22,698 bases of DNA from UBA1731 sp963653155 (GCA_963653155.1 CAVJWR010000049.1:1-22698), one strand, 5' to 3'; shown: positions 1 through 7,150, counted from the first letter of the stretch. Program-made: numbers and translations. The notes: generated by a model from the letters alone, not told the origin.

Positions 1-590
1 CTGCGCATAGGTATGGCACGAATTACCTCGTCCGCAGGAACGGCCTCCGTCATTTCAGTCTCAATCACGCCTGGCGCAACGCAGTTCACCGTTATGTTGC
101 GCCTGGCAAGCTCGATCGCCAACGATTTCGCGGCACCGATCAGCCCCGACTTTGCGGCGGCGTAGTTGGTTTGTCCGCGATTCCCTATTACGCCAGATAC
201 GGACGATATGACCACGATCCTTCCCGGCTTGCGCGTCTGCACCATAGGAAGCACAAGCGGCTTCAGGACATTGTAGAACCCGTCGAGGTCAGTGCGGAGC
301 ACGCGATCCCATTCGTCGTCCTCCATCGCCGGAAAGGCATTGTCCATGGCGATGCCCGCATTCAGCACAATTGCGTATGGCGCTCCGTTCTCTTCCACCC
401 ATTTGCCGATGGCAGATGCGGCGGCGGCGCGATCGGCGACGTCGAACACAAGATCGGTCCCTCCCGTCCTGACGGAATGCGTGACCACATGATATCCGGC
501 GGCAGTCAGCTCATCGGCAATCGCCTTGCCGATTCCACGACTTGACCCTGTCACTATTACCCTTTTCGCTTCGTCGGCTCCAGTACCCAT
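1..590 (-). CDS. 3-oxoacyl-ACP reductase, FabG/ApeQ-like (partial, C-terminus off the window)
   Basis: A short-chain dehydrogenase of the FabG family, which reduces 3-ketoacyl-ACP with NADPH in the cytoplasm. The first 196 codons are visible. They carry the cofactor motif TGSSRGIG (residues 14-21), an LNAG motif, and the catalytic Ser...Tyr-x3-Lys set in VISSVSG followed by NYAAAKSG. The reading continues with CVAPGVIETEM, typical of FabG. The ATG at 588-590 has GGAGG seven bases upstream and lies 16 bp after the stop of the ApeP-like gene, so it is co-transcribed with it. After an ACP and two hotdog dehydratases, the position matches the ketoreductase ApeQ of aryl polyene clusters. Sequence alone cannot separate ApeQ from housekeeping FabG. 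The SDR call is very safe; the pathway role is inferred from neighbours. Confidence 0.93.
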   Translation of the reverse strand, partial: MGTGADEAKRVIVTGSSRGIGKAIADELTAAGYHVVTHSVRTGGTDLVFDVADRAAAASAIGKWVEENGAPYAIVLNAGIAMDNAFPAMEDDEWDRVLRTDLDGFYNVLKPLVLPMVQTRKPGRIVVISSVSGVIGNRGQTNYAAAKSGLIGAAKSLAIELARRNITVNCVAPGVIETEMTEAVPADEVIRAIPMR

Positions 591-606
591 GGCCAATCCT
601 CCAACC

Positions 607-1080
607 TTACCTCATTTCCCTCATCTTCTCCGCAAATTCCTTCGGATCGCCCGGTGGCTGGAACGCCGTAAGGGATGCGGTCGCCACAATCTCTCCGGCC
701 TGATTCGCAATCGTGCAGTCGAACGAGCCGAACTCGTCATCGACATAGNNNNNNNNNNCGATCTCATAGCGGACATCGCACTTGAATGCCGGAATCGAGA
801 CGTCCATCTTGCGCGTACCAAGCAGAAATCCGACCTTTGGCGGCTCCCCTTTGCTTCGCCTATTTTCGCCGACGACCAAGGCAACCGTCTGGGCCATGTA
901 CTCTATGGCTGCGCATGCGGGCACTCCGCCAAGTTCCTGATCGTAGAACATGGATCCTTCCGAAACGTCTGCGACGGCCTTTGCCGAACCATTTCCATCC
1001 ACCGAAACCACATCGGCGAGCAACACCATCGGAGGACGGTGAATCAGCAGGTCTAAAAGCGGATTGCGATTGCCATTCAT
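607..1080 (-). CDS. ApeP-like 3-hydroxyacyl-ACP dehydratase (hotdog fold)
   Basis: A 157-residue hotdog-fold protein resembling the ApeP subfamily of aryl polyene dehydratases. Family hallmarks are LIHRPPMVLLADVV near the N-terminus, GVPACAAIEYMAQTVAL in the central helix, GEPPKVGFLLGTRK, and a C-terminal FDCTI...ASLTAFQP segment. In characterised aryl polyene systems ApeP pairs with ApeI to form the dehydratase that removes water during polyene chain extension. Here it directly follows the ApeI-like gene with an ATGA overlap (1077-1080), implying translational coupling and equal dosage of two subunits. Ten undetermined bases (749-758) lie inside the gene. The frame is the same on both sides, so about four residues are unknown but the gene looks intact. 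The symbol is left empty because the pathway is not proven. Confidence 0.85.
   Translation of the reverse strand: MNGNRNPLLDLLIHRPPMVLLADVVSVDGNGSAKAVADVSEGSMFYDQELGGVPACAAIEYMAQTVALVVGENRRSKGEPPKVGFLLGTRKMDVSIPAFKCDVRYEIXXXXYVDDEFGSFDCTIANQAGEIVATASLTAFQPPGDPKEFAEKMREMR
749..758. other. assembly gap of 10 N
   Basis: Ten undetermined bases inside the ApeP-like gene. The reading frame continues in register on both sides. The true length may therefore be close to 10, or may differ from it by a multiple of three. Confidence 0.99.
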
Positions 1081-1463
1081 TCTCCAAGGCCCTCCACGAT
1101 TCCGCTGGATGAGATCTCGCCATCAACTGACATCTGGAACGAGAACGAACCTGATCCAATGCGCTTTACCTCAAGGAGAACAGTTTCGTCCGGACGCACA
1201 AGGCGCCTGAACTTGATCCGACGATAGGATGCGGCATCCGGGAAATCCGGGAACACGCGCCTCGCGAAACGGCGCAAAAAGAAAAGCTGTGCAACTCCGG
1301 GAAGAACCGGGAAATCCGGGAAATGTCCGGAGAACCATTCTCCATTCCTGCCAAAGCGAAGCTCCGCAACAAGGGAATCTGTCGTTGCATTCCACGACAG
1401 CACCTCCGGATCGCGGCAATTGCCGGATCGCGCCACAATGCCCAGATCTTCAGCCACCTGCAC
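1077..1463 (-). CDS. ApeI-like hotdog dehydratase
   Basis: A 128-residue FabZ/ApeI-type hotdog protein. The diagnostic stretch is WFSGHFPDFPVLPGVAQL, where the His is the usual catalytic residue of FabZ-like dehydratases; a basic IKFRRLVRPDE segment follows. In aryl polyene systems ApeI works as a heterodimer with ApeP. Here the stop codon overlaps the ATG of the ApeP-like gene (ATGA), and the start lies 5 bp after the ACP stop. The start is GTG; no in-frame ATG lies close enough to retain the N-terminal strand. A GGGA directly abuts the GTG, so initiation may depend on coupling to the ACP gene. An alternative reading is a generic FabZ-like thioester dehydratase, but the neighbours favour ApeI. 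Confidence 0.84.
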   Translation of the reverse strand: MQVAEDLGIVARSGNCRDPEVLSWNATTDSLVAELRFGRNGEWFSGHFPDFPVLPGVAQLFFLRRFARRVFPDFPDAASYRRIKFRRLVRPDETVLLEVKRIGSGSFSFQMSVDGEISSSGIVEGLGE

Positions 1464-1468
1464 TCCCG

Positions 1469-1726
1469 CTACTTTTCGGTCGATTCCCCGGTAAGCCTTG
1501 CCAGCACGTCAATCAAGTCACCGACAGTGCGTATCGACTTGAAATCGTCCGGCGTGACGTCAATGTGCTGCTCATTCCTCAGCCGCACAATGAGGTCTAC
1601 CGCATCTATGGAATCAAGGTCAAGATCCTCATAGAAACGCGCCTCTGGGACGATCTTGGATTCGTCGCAGTTGAATTCCTTAACCAAGGTGCTTTTTATG
1701 TGCTTCAGCAAGTCTTCTTTTTTCAT
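1469..1726 (-). CDS. acyl carrier protein
   Basis: An 85-residue acidic acyl carrier protein. Helix II begins DLDLDSIDAVDLIVRL, and its DSID serine is the site for 4'-phosphopantetheine attachment. It would carry the growing acyl or polyene chain for the dehydratases and reductase encoded downstream in the same operon. It is the first gene of the set. It has only one possible ATG and no visible Shine-Dalgarno upstream. Instead a TATAAT hexamer ends 7 bases before the ATG, so transcription from it would give a nearly leaderless mRNA. The length is normal for the family. It is more likely a dedicated carrier (ApeE/ApeF-like) than the housekeeping AcpP, because of its operon. Confidence 0.92.
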   Translation of the reverse strand: MKKEDLLKHIKSTLVKEFNCDESKIVPEARFYEDLDLDSIDAVDLIVRLRNEQHIDVTPDDFKSIRTVGDLIDVLARLTGESTEK

Positions 1727-1733
1727 GGCACGT

Positions 1734-1739
1734 ATTATA
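1734..1739 (-). promoter_or_regulatory. -10 box (TATAAT) of the ACP operon
   Basis: A perfect TATAAT on the minus strand, seven bases upstream of the ACP start codon. No good -35 is seen at 17 bp; a TTGGCA lies only 11 bp upstream. The expected transcription start falls on or next to the ATG. Confidence 0.5.
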
Positions 1740-1815
1740 TCATCTTATTGTGCCAACACACACGCCCATCGTCAGGCAAGGGCAAAGGGATAAAGAAGGC
1801 CATGCCAATGGTGGA

Positions 1816-3024
1816 TCACAAAAACGATGTCAGGGGGCTATCAGACGGCAAGAAGAAAATGCTGTTCGATACCCGTCGCACGAACAGGTCTGACGGATTA
1901 TTCACGTATTCGCCGCCCAACCAAAGTGTCGCGCTACCGCCTCCATCCATCTCACCCACCTCCGTACAGCCTTCACGCCGCAAAATCTCGGCGGCATCTT
2001 CGGCGAGCATGCTTTCTGAATAGAACGGCTTCCTCCCGTCCGCAACGAACATGACGAACATGCCCTCCCCAAGGCCAATAAGGCTACGTGGATAGTTATT
2101 GCGCATACCGCGCATTGTCGGTCTCTTTTCGCCCGCAACCAACGGACGGGCCGAAATTCGAACTGCGTTGACTGGGGTGCGCCCCCGTTCATCCACANNN
2201 NNNNNNNGAGCCATGTTGATGGAAATTGATCCGCAAATGGCCTTTGCGTCATTGCGTCGCGCACCAAAGCCAACTAGTGCGGCATGACGTCCATCCGCCG
2301 GCAGTGCGCTCCCCTTCGCGATGCGCCCTGCCACAATGGCGCGTCCGTGCTGCTTCGGAGACAGCTTCAGCAGAATGCCATCGTCAGGCAGAGGTGCCGT
2401 CCAATTGGCATCATAATAGACAAGATACGCTTTCCCGGCTTCGTCCGGCTTGAATGGGGCGGCATTGTAGGCATCGAACGTAAGGCGCGTGCCGTTGTCC
2501 GCCTTGATGGTGCCTCGAAACGTCAAGCGCACGATTTCCGGCCTACCATTCTCGAACGTGCAAAGCGACTCGTAGCTATCGACGGCATGACGCCAACCGC
2601 TTGTGAAAAGGCGTCCGTCGGAAACGCTGACGCCAACGGGATTCCCGTGGGAGGCCGGATCAAACTTGAGATTGAACAGATCACCATTTAATCCAGCCAA
2701 TGGTCGTAGACCCGTGCGAGCCTCTACAATCTTCGCCATGCGGTCTACCGTGGCACGCGTCGCAAGACTGTGTTCACCCTGTTCGACACACATTCGAAGA
2801 CCTGAAGTCCTGAGATCGATTTTGACGAGATAGGCACGGCACGGCTTTTCGCGGCTAACGAACTTCACGAGCGTGACACCATTTGTGACCGGCACCTCAA
2901 AGCGCGAAAGCGTGGAGAAGTCGATGCGCAGTCCATGCCTGCCATAGGAATAGACGGCGTAGCCAAACAGTGCCATAACGCCAATCGCTATCGCTCCGGT
3001 CCAGAAAACAGTTCTTGCATTCAT
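1816..3024 (-). CDS. membrane-anchored phosphodiester glycosidase family protein (NAGPA domain)
   Basis: A 402-residue protein with one N-terminal hydrophobic segment (about residues 8-26), likely a signal anchor placing the rest in the periplasm, and a phosphodiester glycosidase (NAGPA, formerly DUF2233) domain. Visible family motifs are AGLNGDLF, NPVGVSVSDG, an Arg-containing RSLIGLGEGMFVMFVADGRK, and near the C-terminus EMDGGGSATLWL. Members hydrolyse or bind sugar phosphodiesters, and bacterial ones are linked to exopolysaccharide or envelope glycan metabolism; the substrate here is unknown. Ten Ns (2198-2207) interrupt it without breaking the frame. The 119 bp upstream contain no gene and no convincing promoter, although a TTGACA sits 11 bp before a GATACT. 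It lies about 90 bp before the ACP operon, on the same strand. Confidence 0.85.
   Translation of the reverse strand: MNARTVFWTGAIAIGVMALFGYAVYSYGRHGLRIDFSTLSRFEVPVTNGVTLVKFVSREKPCRAYLVKIDLRTSGLRMCVEQGEHSLATRATVDRMAKIVEARTGLRPLAGLNGDLFNLKFDPASHGNPVGVSVSDGRLFTSGWRHAVDSYESLCTFENGRPEIVRLTFRGTIKADNGTRLTFDAYNAAPFKPDEAGKAYLVYYDANWTAPLPDDGILLKLSPKQHGRAIVAGRIAKGSALPADGRHAALVGFGARRNDAKAICGSISINMAXXXXVDERGRTPVNAVRISARPLVAGEKRPTMRGMRNNYPRSLIGLGEGMFVMFVADGRKPFYSESMLAEDAAEILRREGCTEVGEMDGGGSATLWLGGEYVNNPSDLFVRRVSNSIFFLPSDSPLTSFL
2198..2207. other. assembly gap of 10 N
   Basis: Ten undetermined bases inside the NAGPA-domain gene. The frame is preserved across the gap, as it is at 749-758. Confidence 0.99.
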
Positions 3025-3143
3025 GGCCCCGTAGTATCACAAATGTTCCTGTCAATGGCATGACCCCTACATTACAGTTTCGTTATGTTCGCATCAAGAT
3101 GGAATCGGCATATGCCCCAACAACTCCGGGCACTGGCACTATA

Positions 3144-3872
3144 CTAAGCCCGGCGTTCGGCAAGGGCGCGGGCGACATCCGGGACGGCGGCAAGAAGACG
3201 CTTCGTGTACTCGCTCGAAGGATGGCTAAACACATCCTCGGACAGGCCAACATCGACGAATTCGCCTCGTTGCATGACACACACCCGATCACACACATTC
3301 TTCACGACAGCAAGGTCATGCGCGATCAGCAGGATCGAAAGGCCGAAGTTGCGCCGCAAGTCGCGCAACAGATTGAGGATGCGAGCCTGTACGCTCACGT
3401 CAAGGGCGCTGACCGGCTCATCCGCTATCAGGATCTCCGGTCTACAGGCGAGCGCCCGGGCTATGCTTACGCGCTGGCACTGTCCGCCAGACATCTCACG
3501 GGGGTATTGTCCGAGAACGGCCCGACTCAGTCCAACCACTTCAAGCAGATCCTCCGAAGTCCGCTGACTGCTTCCGCTGACCTTCAGCACCTCGTCAAGC
3601 GTCTGCCGCACAGTCATGCGCGGATTGAGCGACCCCACGGCATCCTGGAAAACCATCTGTACGGACTTCGCGCGGCATGATATTGTGCCGGAATACGGCC
3701 TCTCAATCCCTATGATGGCCTTTGCGATTGTCGATTTGCCACTCCCCGACTCGCCGACGATGCCAAGCGTTTCGCCTCGCCGAAGATCGAAACTGACGCC
3801 CTTTACGGCTTCGGTGCTGCCATAGCGCACGTGCAGATTCGACACTTCAAGCAGAACATCGCCTACACCCAT
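3144..3872 (-). CDS. OppF/DppF-like peptide ABC transporter ATP-binding protein
   Basis: An ATP-binding subunit of an oligopeptide/dipeptide-type ABC importer, acting at the inner face of the cytoplasmic membrane. It shows Walker A GESGSGKST, a Q-loop in MVFQDAVGSLNPRMTV (typical of OppF/DppF), the signature MSGGQCQRVSIARAL, Walker B EILIADEPVSALDVSVQ, and a switch His in LLIAHDLAVV. It is about 80 residues shorter than classical OppF: it stops just after HPSSEYTKRLLAAVPDV, near the start of the usual C-terminal oligopeptide region. No permease or binding-protein gene lies nearby, so the partners are elsewhere. I chose the second ATG because GGAG lies 7 bases upstream; an ATG at 3876-3878 would add two residues. 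The gene follows prfA after a short gap and may share its transcript. Confidence 0.9.
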   Translation of the reverse strand: MGVGDVLLEVSNLHVRYGSTEAVKGVSFDLRRGETLGIVGESGSGKSTIAKAIIGIERPYSGTISCRAKSVQMVFQDAVGSLNPRMTVRQTLDEVLKVSGSSQRTSEDLLEVVGLSRAVLGQYPREMSGGQCQRVSIARALACRPEILIADEPVSALDVSVQARILNLLRDLRRNFGLSILLIAHDLAVVKNVCDRVCVMQRGEFVDVGLSEDVFSHPSSEYTKRLLAAVPDVARALAERRA

Positions 3873-3901
3873 CGCCATTCTCCGAAGCCCGCTCTACCTC
3901 G

Positions 3902-4990
3902 TCAGATGCGCCCAAGTCCAACGGCAATCCGTTCGGACAGATCCTTCTCCCGCAGGACAGAAAGCACTGGATCCAAATCACCCTCGATGATTCGATCCAA
4001 CGAGTACAGTGTAAGGTCTACGCGATGATCCGTAAGCCGATTCTGTGGGAAGTTGTACGTGCGGATTCGCTCTGACCTATCCCCCGATCCGCGTAGCGAC
4101 AGGCGGGACGCCCCAAGCTTCGCCTCTTCCTCGCGTCTTTTGAAATCAAGTATTCGGGCCTTGAGCGTGGCAAGGCACTTCTCGCGGTTGCGGATCTGGG
4201 AACGCTCGTCCTGACACTGTGCCACAAGCCCTGTGGGCAGATGCGTCATGCGCACTGCGGATTCCGTCTTGTTCACATGCTGACCGCCGGCTCCGCCAGC
4301 GCAGAAAAGATCTATCCTGATATCCTTTTCGGGTATTTCAAGCTCGTCTTCCTCGTCCGCCTCCGGGAACACGACCACTGTCGCCGCGCTCGTGTGGATG
4401 CGCCCCTGTGCCTCGGTCTCTGGAACACGCTGGACACGATGCCCGCCGCTTTCGAAACGGAATAGCCCGTAGGCGCCCTCTCCCTCTACCATGAAAATGA
4501 CTTCCTTGTACCCGTCAAGGGATGTCTGGTTGGCGGACATCACCCTAATTCGCCAACCCTTCGCCTCGCAATATCTGGAGTACATGCGGAACAGGTCACC
4601 CGCAAACAGGGCGGCCTCTTCGCCGCCGGTTCCGGCCCGAATCTCAAAGCATGCGTTTCTTGCCTCCAGAGAGTCTGGCGGAAGCAATCCCGCAAGCACA
4701 TCCCTTTCGGCATCGGGGATTTTTGCCGAAAGCTGTTCGACCTCGTGTTCGGCCTCAGCCGCCAACTCTTCGTCAAGAGAGGCATCGGCAAGCATGGCCT
4801 TTGCGCCATCAATGTCGTCAAGAAGCTTGAAATACCGCTTTGCGGCAGATTCAAGCTTCTTGAGCGCAGTATGCTCCCGGACGGTTTCGCGATAGCGCTT
4901 GGCATCTGCCAAAACGGCAGGATCGCCCATCGCCGCCTCCGTCTCGGAAAGCCGCGACAAGACCTTCGCTATCTGTTGCTTCTCAACCAT
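3902..4990 (-). CDS. prfA: peptide chain release factor 1
   Basis: Class I release factor RF1, which recognises UAA and UAG on the ribosome and triggers release of the finished peptide. The 362-residue length is normal. It has the PxT stop-codon reading tripeptide (PET, about residues 190-192, in RVPETEAQGRIHTSAATV) and the catalytic GGQ (235-237, in GAGGQHVNKTESAVR). The PxT motif distinguishes RF1 from RF2, which has SPF. I chose the ATG at 4988-4990 because it gives the usual MxxKQQI-type beginning; a GTG 39 bases upstream would add 13 atypical residues. It lies 84 bp downstream of rpmE, a common pairing, so both probably use the rpmE promoter. Confidence 0.97.
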   Translation of the reverse strand: MVEKQQIAKVLSRLSETEAAMGDPAVLADAKRYRETVREHTALKKLESAAKRYFKLLDDIDGAKAMLADASLDEELAAEAEHEVEQLSAKIPDAERDVLAGLLPPDSLEARNACFEIRAGTGGEEAALFAGDLFRMYSRYCEAKGWRIRVMSANQTSLDGYKEVIFMVEGEGAYGLFRFESGGHRVQRVPETEAQGRIHTSAATVVVFPEADEEDELEIPEKDIRIDLFCAGGAGGQHVNKTESAVRMTHLPTGLVAQCQDERSQIRNREKCLATLKARILDFKRREEEAKLGASRLSLRGSGDRSERIRTYNFPQNRLTDHRVDLTLYSLDRIIEGDLDPVLSVLREKDLSERIAVGLGRI

Positions 4991-5074
4991 AAGCAGAAGC
5001 GCCCGGACGGAATCGCCCGGGTGCCACACACGCCCGAAATGCCGGGTGGAACCGCAAGCCGCGACAGCGGCCTC

Positions 5075-5287
5075 TTACGCATCCTTGCGGAACTTCGCGT
5101 AACGCTTCTTGAACGTATCGACGCGACCTTCCGTATCGACGATGGACTTCTGGCCCGTGAAATAGGGATGGCACGCGGAGCAGGTGTTGACCTGCATTTC
5201 CTTCTTCGTGGAACGCGTCTTAATGACATTGCCGCACGCGCACGTAATCGTCGCGTCTTCGTAGGTAGGATGGATTCCTTCTTTCAT
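5075..5287 (-). CDS. rpmE: 50S ribosomal protein L31, zinc-binding type
   Basis: A 70-residue L31 of the large ribosomal subunit. It carries the four cysteines of the zinc-binding (C+) type: CACGN and CSACHPYFTGQ, followed by the conserved DTEGRVDTFKKRY. An AGAGGAAAAAG ribosome site sits directly before the ATG. It is the first gene of an rpmE-prfA unit with its own extended -10 promoter. C+ paralogs elsewhere act as zinc reservoirs, but no zinc-responsive site is visible here. Confidence 0.97.
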   Translation of the reverse strand: MKEGIHPTYEDATITCACGNVIKTRSTKKEMQVNTCSACHPYFTGQKSIVDTEGRVDTFKKRYAKFRKDA

Positions 5288-5317
5288 CTTTTTCCTCTGC
5301 CTTTCAAAATAGCGTGT

Positions 5318-5346
5318 ATGATATCATTTTACGGAACATCACGCAA
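5318..5346 (-). promoter_or_regulatory. sigma70-type promoter of rpmE-prfA
   Basis: On the minus strand, TTGCGT (5341-5346), a 17-bp spacer, then TATCAT (5318-5323), with TGA directly before the -10 as an extended -10 element. Expected transcription start is about 24 bases upstream of the rpmE ATG. Confidence 0.6.
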
Positions 5347-5418
5347 GTAGCCATGGAAACACAGAAAACTCGCAGACAATTGGCGATGGCGCCCTCGCCG
5401 TTGTGATTATTTACGATT

Positions 5419-5457
5419 TAGTTGGTAGATGGTAGTGGGTAGTTGGTAGTGGGTAGT
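5419..5457 (+). repeat. heptad tandem repeat, module A (GGTAGTK units)
   Basis: About five tandem 7-bp units of the form GGTAG followed by TG, TT or AT. The same module occurs at 18906-18953 and 22514-22567, and inverted at 5873-5892, 19071-19101 and 20966-21006. It marks one edge of the intergenic repeat blocks. No gene is seen in it. Confidence 0.85.
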
Positions 5458-5998
5458 TTTTGGGCATTTACGATTTTTCGATTGCATTTGGCCATTTGAT
5501 GATTTAAAGAATGGCCGTGTAGAAGTGTAGAGATGTAGCCTTGAGGATCGAATTGCATTTAACACAGAGGCGCAGAGTCACAAAGCCACAGAGATGTGAT
5601 TGGATTTGCGATTGTGCGATGAAGGTGAGAGGTTGAGAGGTTGAGAAAAACTATCAACTACCATCTGCCAACCGCCATCTACATCTCTACACTTCTACAC
5701 GGCCATTCACTGCGATGGCAGGAGGGACGCAATTCATTGCGTCCTCGTTCCCGGTCGCAGTAAACTGCGCCCCTCCCCTGCGGCGATTTCATCGAAACCG
5801 CCCTACCAAGCCCGCGTACAATCCCAAAATGGCTCAATCACAAAATGCAATCGCAAATCGTAAATCGTAAATGTCTACCATCTACCAACTATCCTTCTCC
5901 ATTTCTACACGGCAATCCTGACAATCCTGTAAATCCTGTCAAGAAACTGCGAACCCTACACACCCTGTGCCTTTGTGTCTCTGTGACTCTGTGTTAAA
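5458..5998. repeat. composite intergenic repeat block 1 (gene-free)
   Basis: No coding region is supported between rpmE and lpxB. After module A (5419-5457) the block contains module B, AT-rich TTACGATTT/GCATTTGG text (5461-5500, inverted at 5826-5870). Module E follows, with core CCGTGTAGAAGTGTAGAGA (about 5514-5532, inverted about 5685-5703). Then come module D (5550-5613); a perfect palindrome with 9-bp arms GGACGCAAT (5726-5745); module C, an imperfect hairpin with arm GGCGATTTC (5782-5802) followed by CTACCAAGCCCGCGTACAAT; another inverted A; a TCCTG-rich stretch (about 5914-5942); and an inverted D (5963-5998) that abuts the lpxB stop codon. Confidence 0.8.
5550..5613 (+). repeat. module D intergenic repeat, uninterrupted copy
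   Basis: A 64-bp purine-rich element beginning GAATTGCATTTAACACAGAG and ending GATTGGATTTGCGATT. The two flanks of the IS110 element (20803 to about 20822 and 19085-19148, read on the minus strand) join to give almost the same 64 bp, so this copy is an empty-site reference. A more degenerate inverted copy lies at 5963-5998. Confidence 0.9.
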
Positions 5999-7150
5999 TT
6001 AAATAATCGCAAGGATCTCATGCGCCGCAATCTCAAGCGGTGTGCCGTCCGCCCGCAAATGCTCCATGGCGGCATCAAGCCTTGCGGCGGCATCGACTCG
6101 CGCCTCGGTGGAATCCAGCCACGTTTCCAGCCGATCCGCAACCGCTTCGGAGGTGAAATCCTCCTGAAGCAGTTCCGGCATGGGAGGCTCAAACCCGCAT
6201 TTCTCTGCGATGATGTTGGCCAGACCAACGTGCCTTACGCCCGTTATCACGCGACGCGCAAACCACGCAAGGATCGGCGACACCGCATATACAAGCACAG
6301 TCGGACACCGCGCAAGCGCCGCTTCCAGCGTCGCCGTGCCGCTCGCCACCGCCGCGCAGTGCGCCTCGCGGAGCAGTTGTCGCGCACCGCCAGAGCGAAC
6401 CTCAACGGGCGGCAAATCGGCGGCATTCCCCAAGATGCGCCTGATCTCCATCTCCGCTCCGCGATTTGCGGCGGGAATCACGACCCTCAATGTCGGCTCG
6501 TCACAGCCTTTCGTACGGACACCTTCCGCATTACGCTTCGACAGAATCGATATCGCCCCAAGGAGTCGGGGCAGTATCCTTCTTATCTCGCCAATCCGCG
6601 ATCCCGGCAGCAACGCGACAATCCGGTCTCGCCCAGCCATGCCGTTCTGTGCCGATGCGCCCTCGGCATTCTCACGTTCCACTACCCGCACAAGCGGATG
6701 GCCGATGAACTTGACCTTGAGGCCTGTGCCGTCGAACAGGCTCGGCTCGAACGGGAAGAAGCACAGCAGTTCGGAAAGCGCGGCCGCAACCTTCGGTATG
6801 CGATTGCGGTGCCAGGCCCACACCTGCGGACACACAATGTGTATAGCCTGGATGCCACGCCCCTTGGCAAAAGCCGCAAGCTTGAGGTTCAGTCCCGGAT
6901 AATCCACGGTGACGACCACATCGGGCCGCCACTCGCAGATCGCCCGCTTCATCGTCCGCGCAACGCCAAGGAAATAGAATATCCGGCGAAGGACAGGCCA
7001 GAAGCCCATCACCGCCAGATCTGCGGTGTGGAATCCGTAATCCCCATATCCGCGCACCTCGCACCCTGCCGCCCGAAGCAAAGTCCCAAGACGCTCCGCA
7101 TAGAGCATCCCGGATTCCTCTCCCGCCAACAGCAGTACCTTTCGATGCAT
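5999..7150 (-). CDS. lpxB: lipid-A-disaccharide synthase
   Basis: A GT-B-type glycosyltransferase that joins UDP-diacylglucosamine and lipid X into the lipid A disaccharide at the inner membrane; its presence implies an LPS-bearing outer membrane. The 383 residues from the ATG at 7148-7150 match the family length. Motifs include LLLAGEESG at the N-terminus, LAVMGFWPVL, VTVDYPGLNLKLA, IVCPQVWAWHRNRIPKV, FFPFEP, FIGHPL, ALLPGSRIGEI, and a C-terminal ASGTATLEAAL. The residue after GEESG is Met (15) where most members have Asp. GAGGGG lies 10 bases before the chosen ATG. An upstream GTG at 7181-7183 overlaps the alaS stop (GTGA) and would add 11 residues, so coupled initiation there is possible. 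The stop codon touches a module D repeat. Confidence 0.95.
   Translation of the reverse strand: MHRKVLLLAGEESGMLYAERLGTLLRAAGCEVRGYGDYGFHTADLAVMGFWPVLRRIFYFLGVARTMKRAICEWRPDVVVTVDYPGLNLKLAAFAKGRGIQAIHIVCPQVWAWHRNRIPKVAAALSELLCFFPFEPSLFDGTGLKVKFIGHPLVRVVERENAEGASAQNGMAGRDRIVALLPGSRIGEIRRILPRLLGAISILSKRNAEGVRTKGCDEPTLRVVIPAANRGAEMEIRRILGNAADLPPVEVRSGGARQLLREAHCAAVASGTATLEAALARCPTVLVYAVSPILAWFARRVITGVRHVGLANIIAEKCGFEPPMPELLQEDFTSEAVADRLETWLDSTEARVDAAARLDAAMEHLRADGTPLEIAAHEILAII

Noticed and set aside
1751..1762. TTGGCAC as a sigma54 -24 element before the ACP operon
   Set aside because: The matching -12 TTGC is absent at the required distance.
3045..3050. TTGACA upstream of the NAGPA-domain gene
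   Set aside because: Only 11 bp separate it from the nearest -10-like hexamer, so it does not make a standard promoter.
5419..6000. CRISPR array in the repetitive intergenic block
   Set aside because: Units are 7-bp tandem or dispersed modules, without regular 25-40 bp repeats separated by unique spacers, and no cas genes are present.
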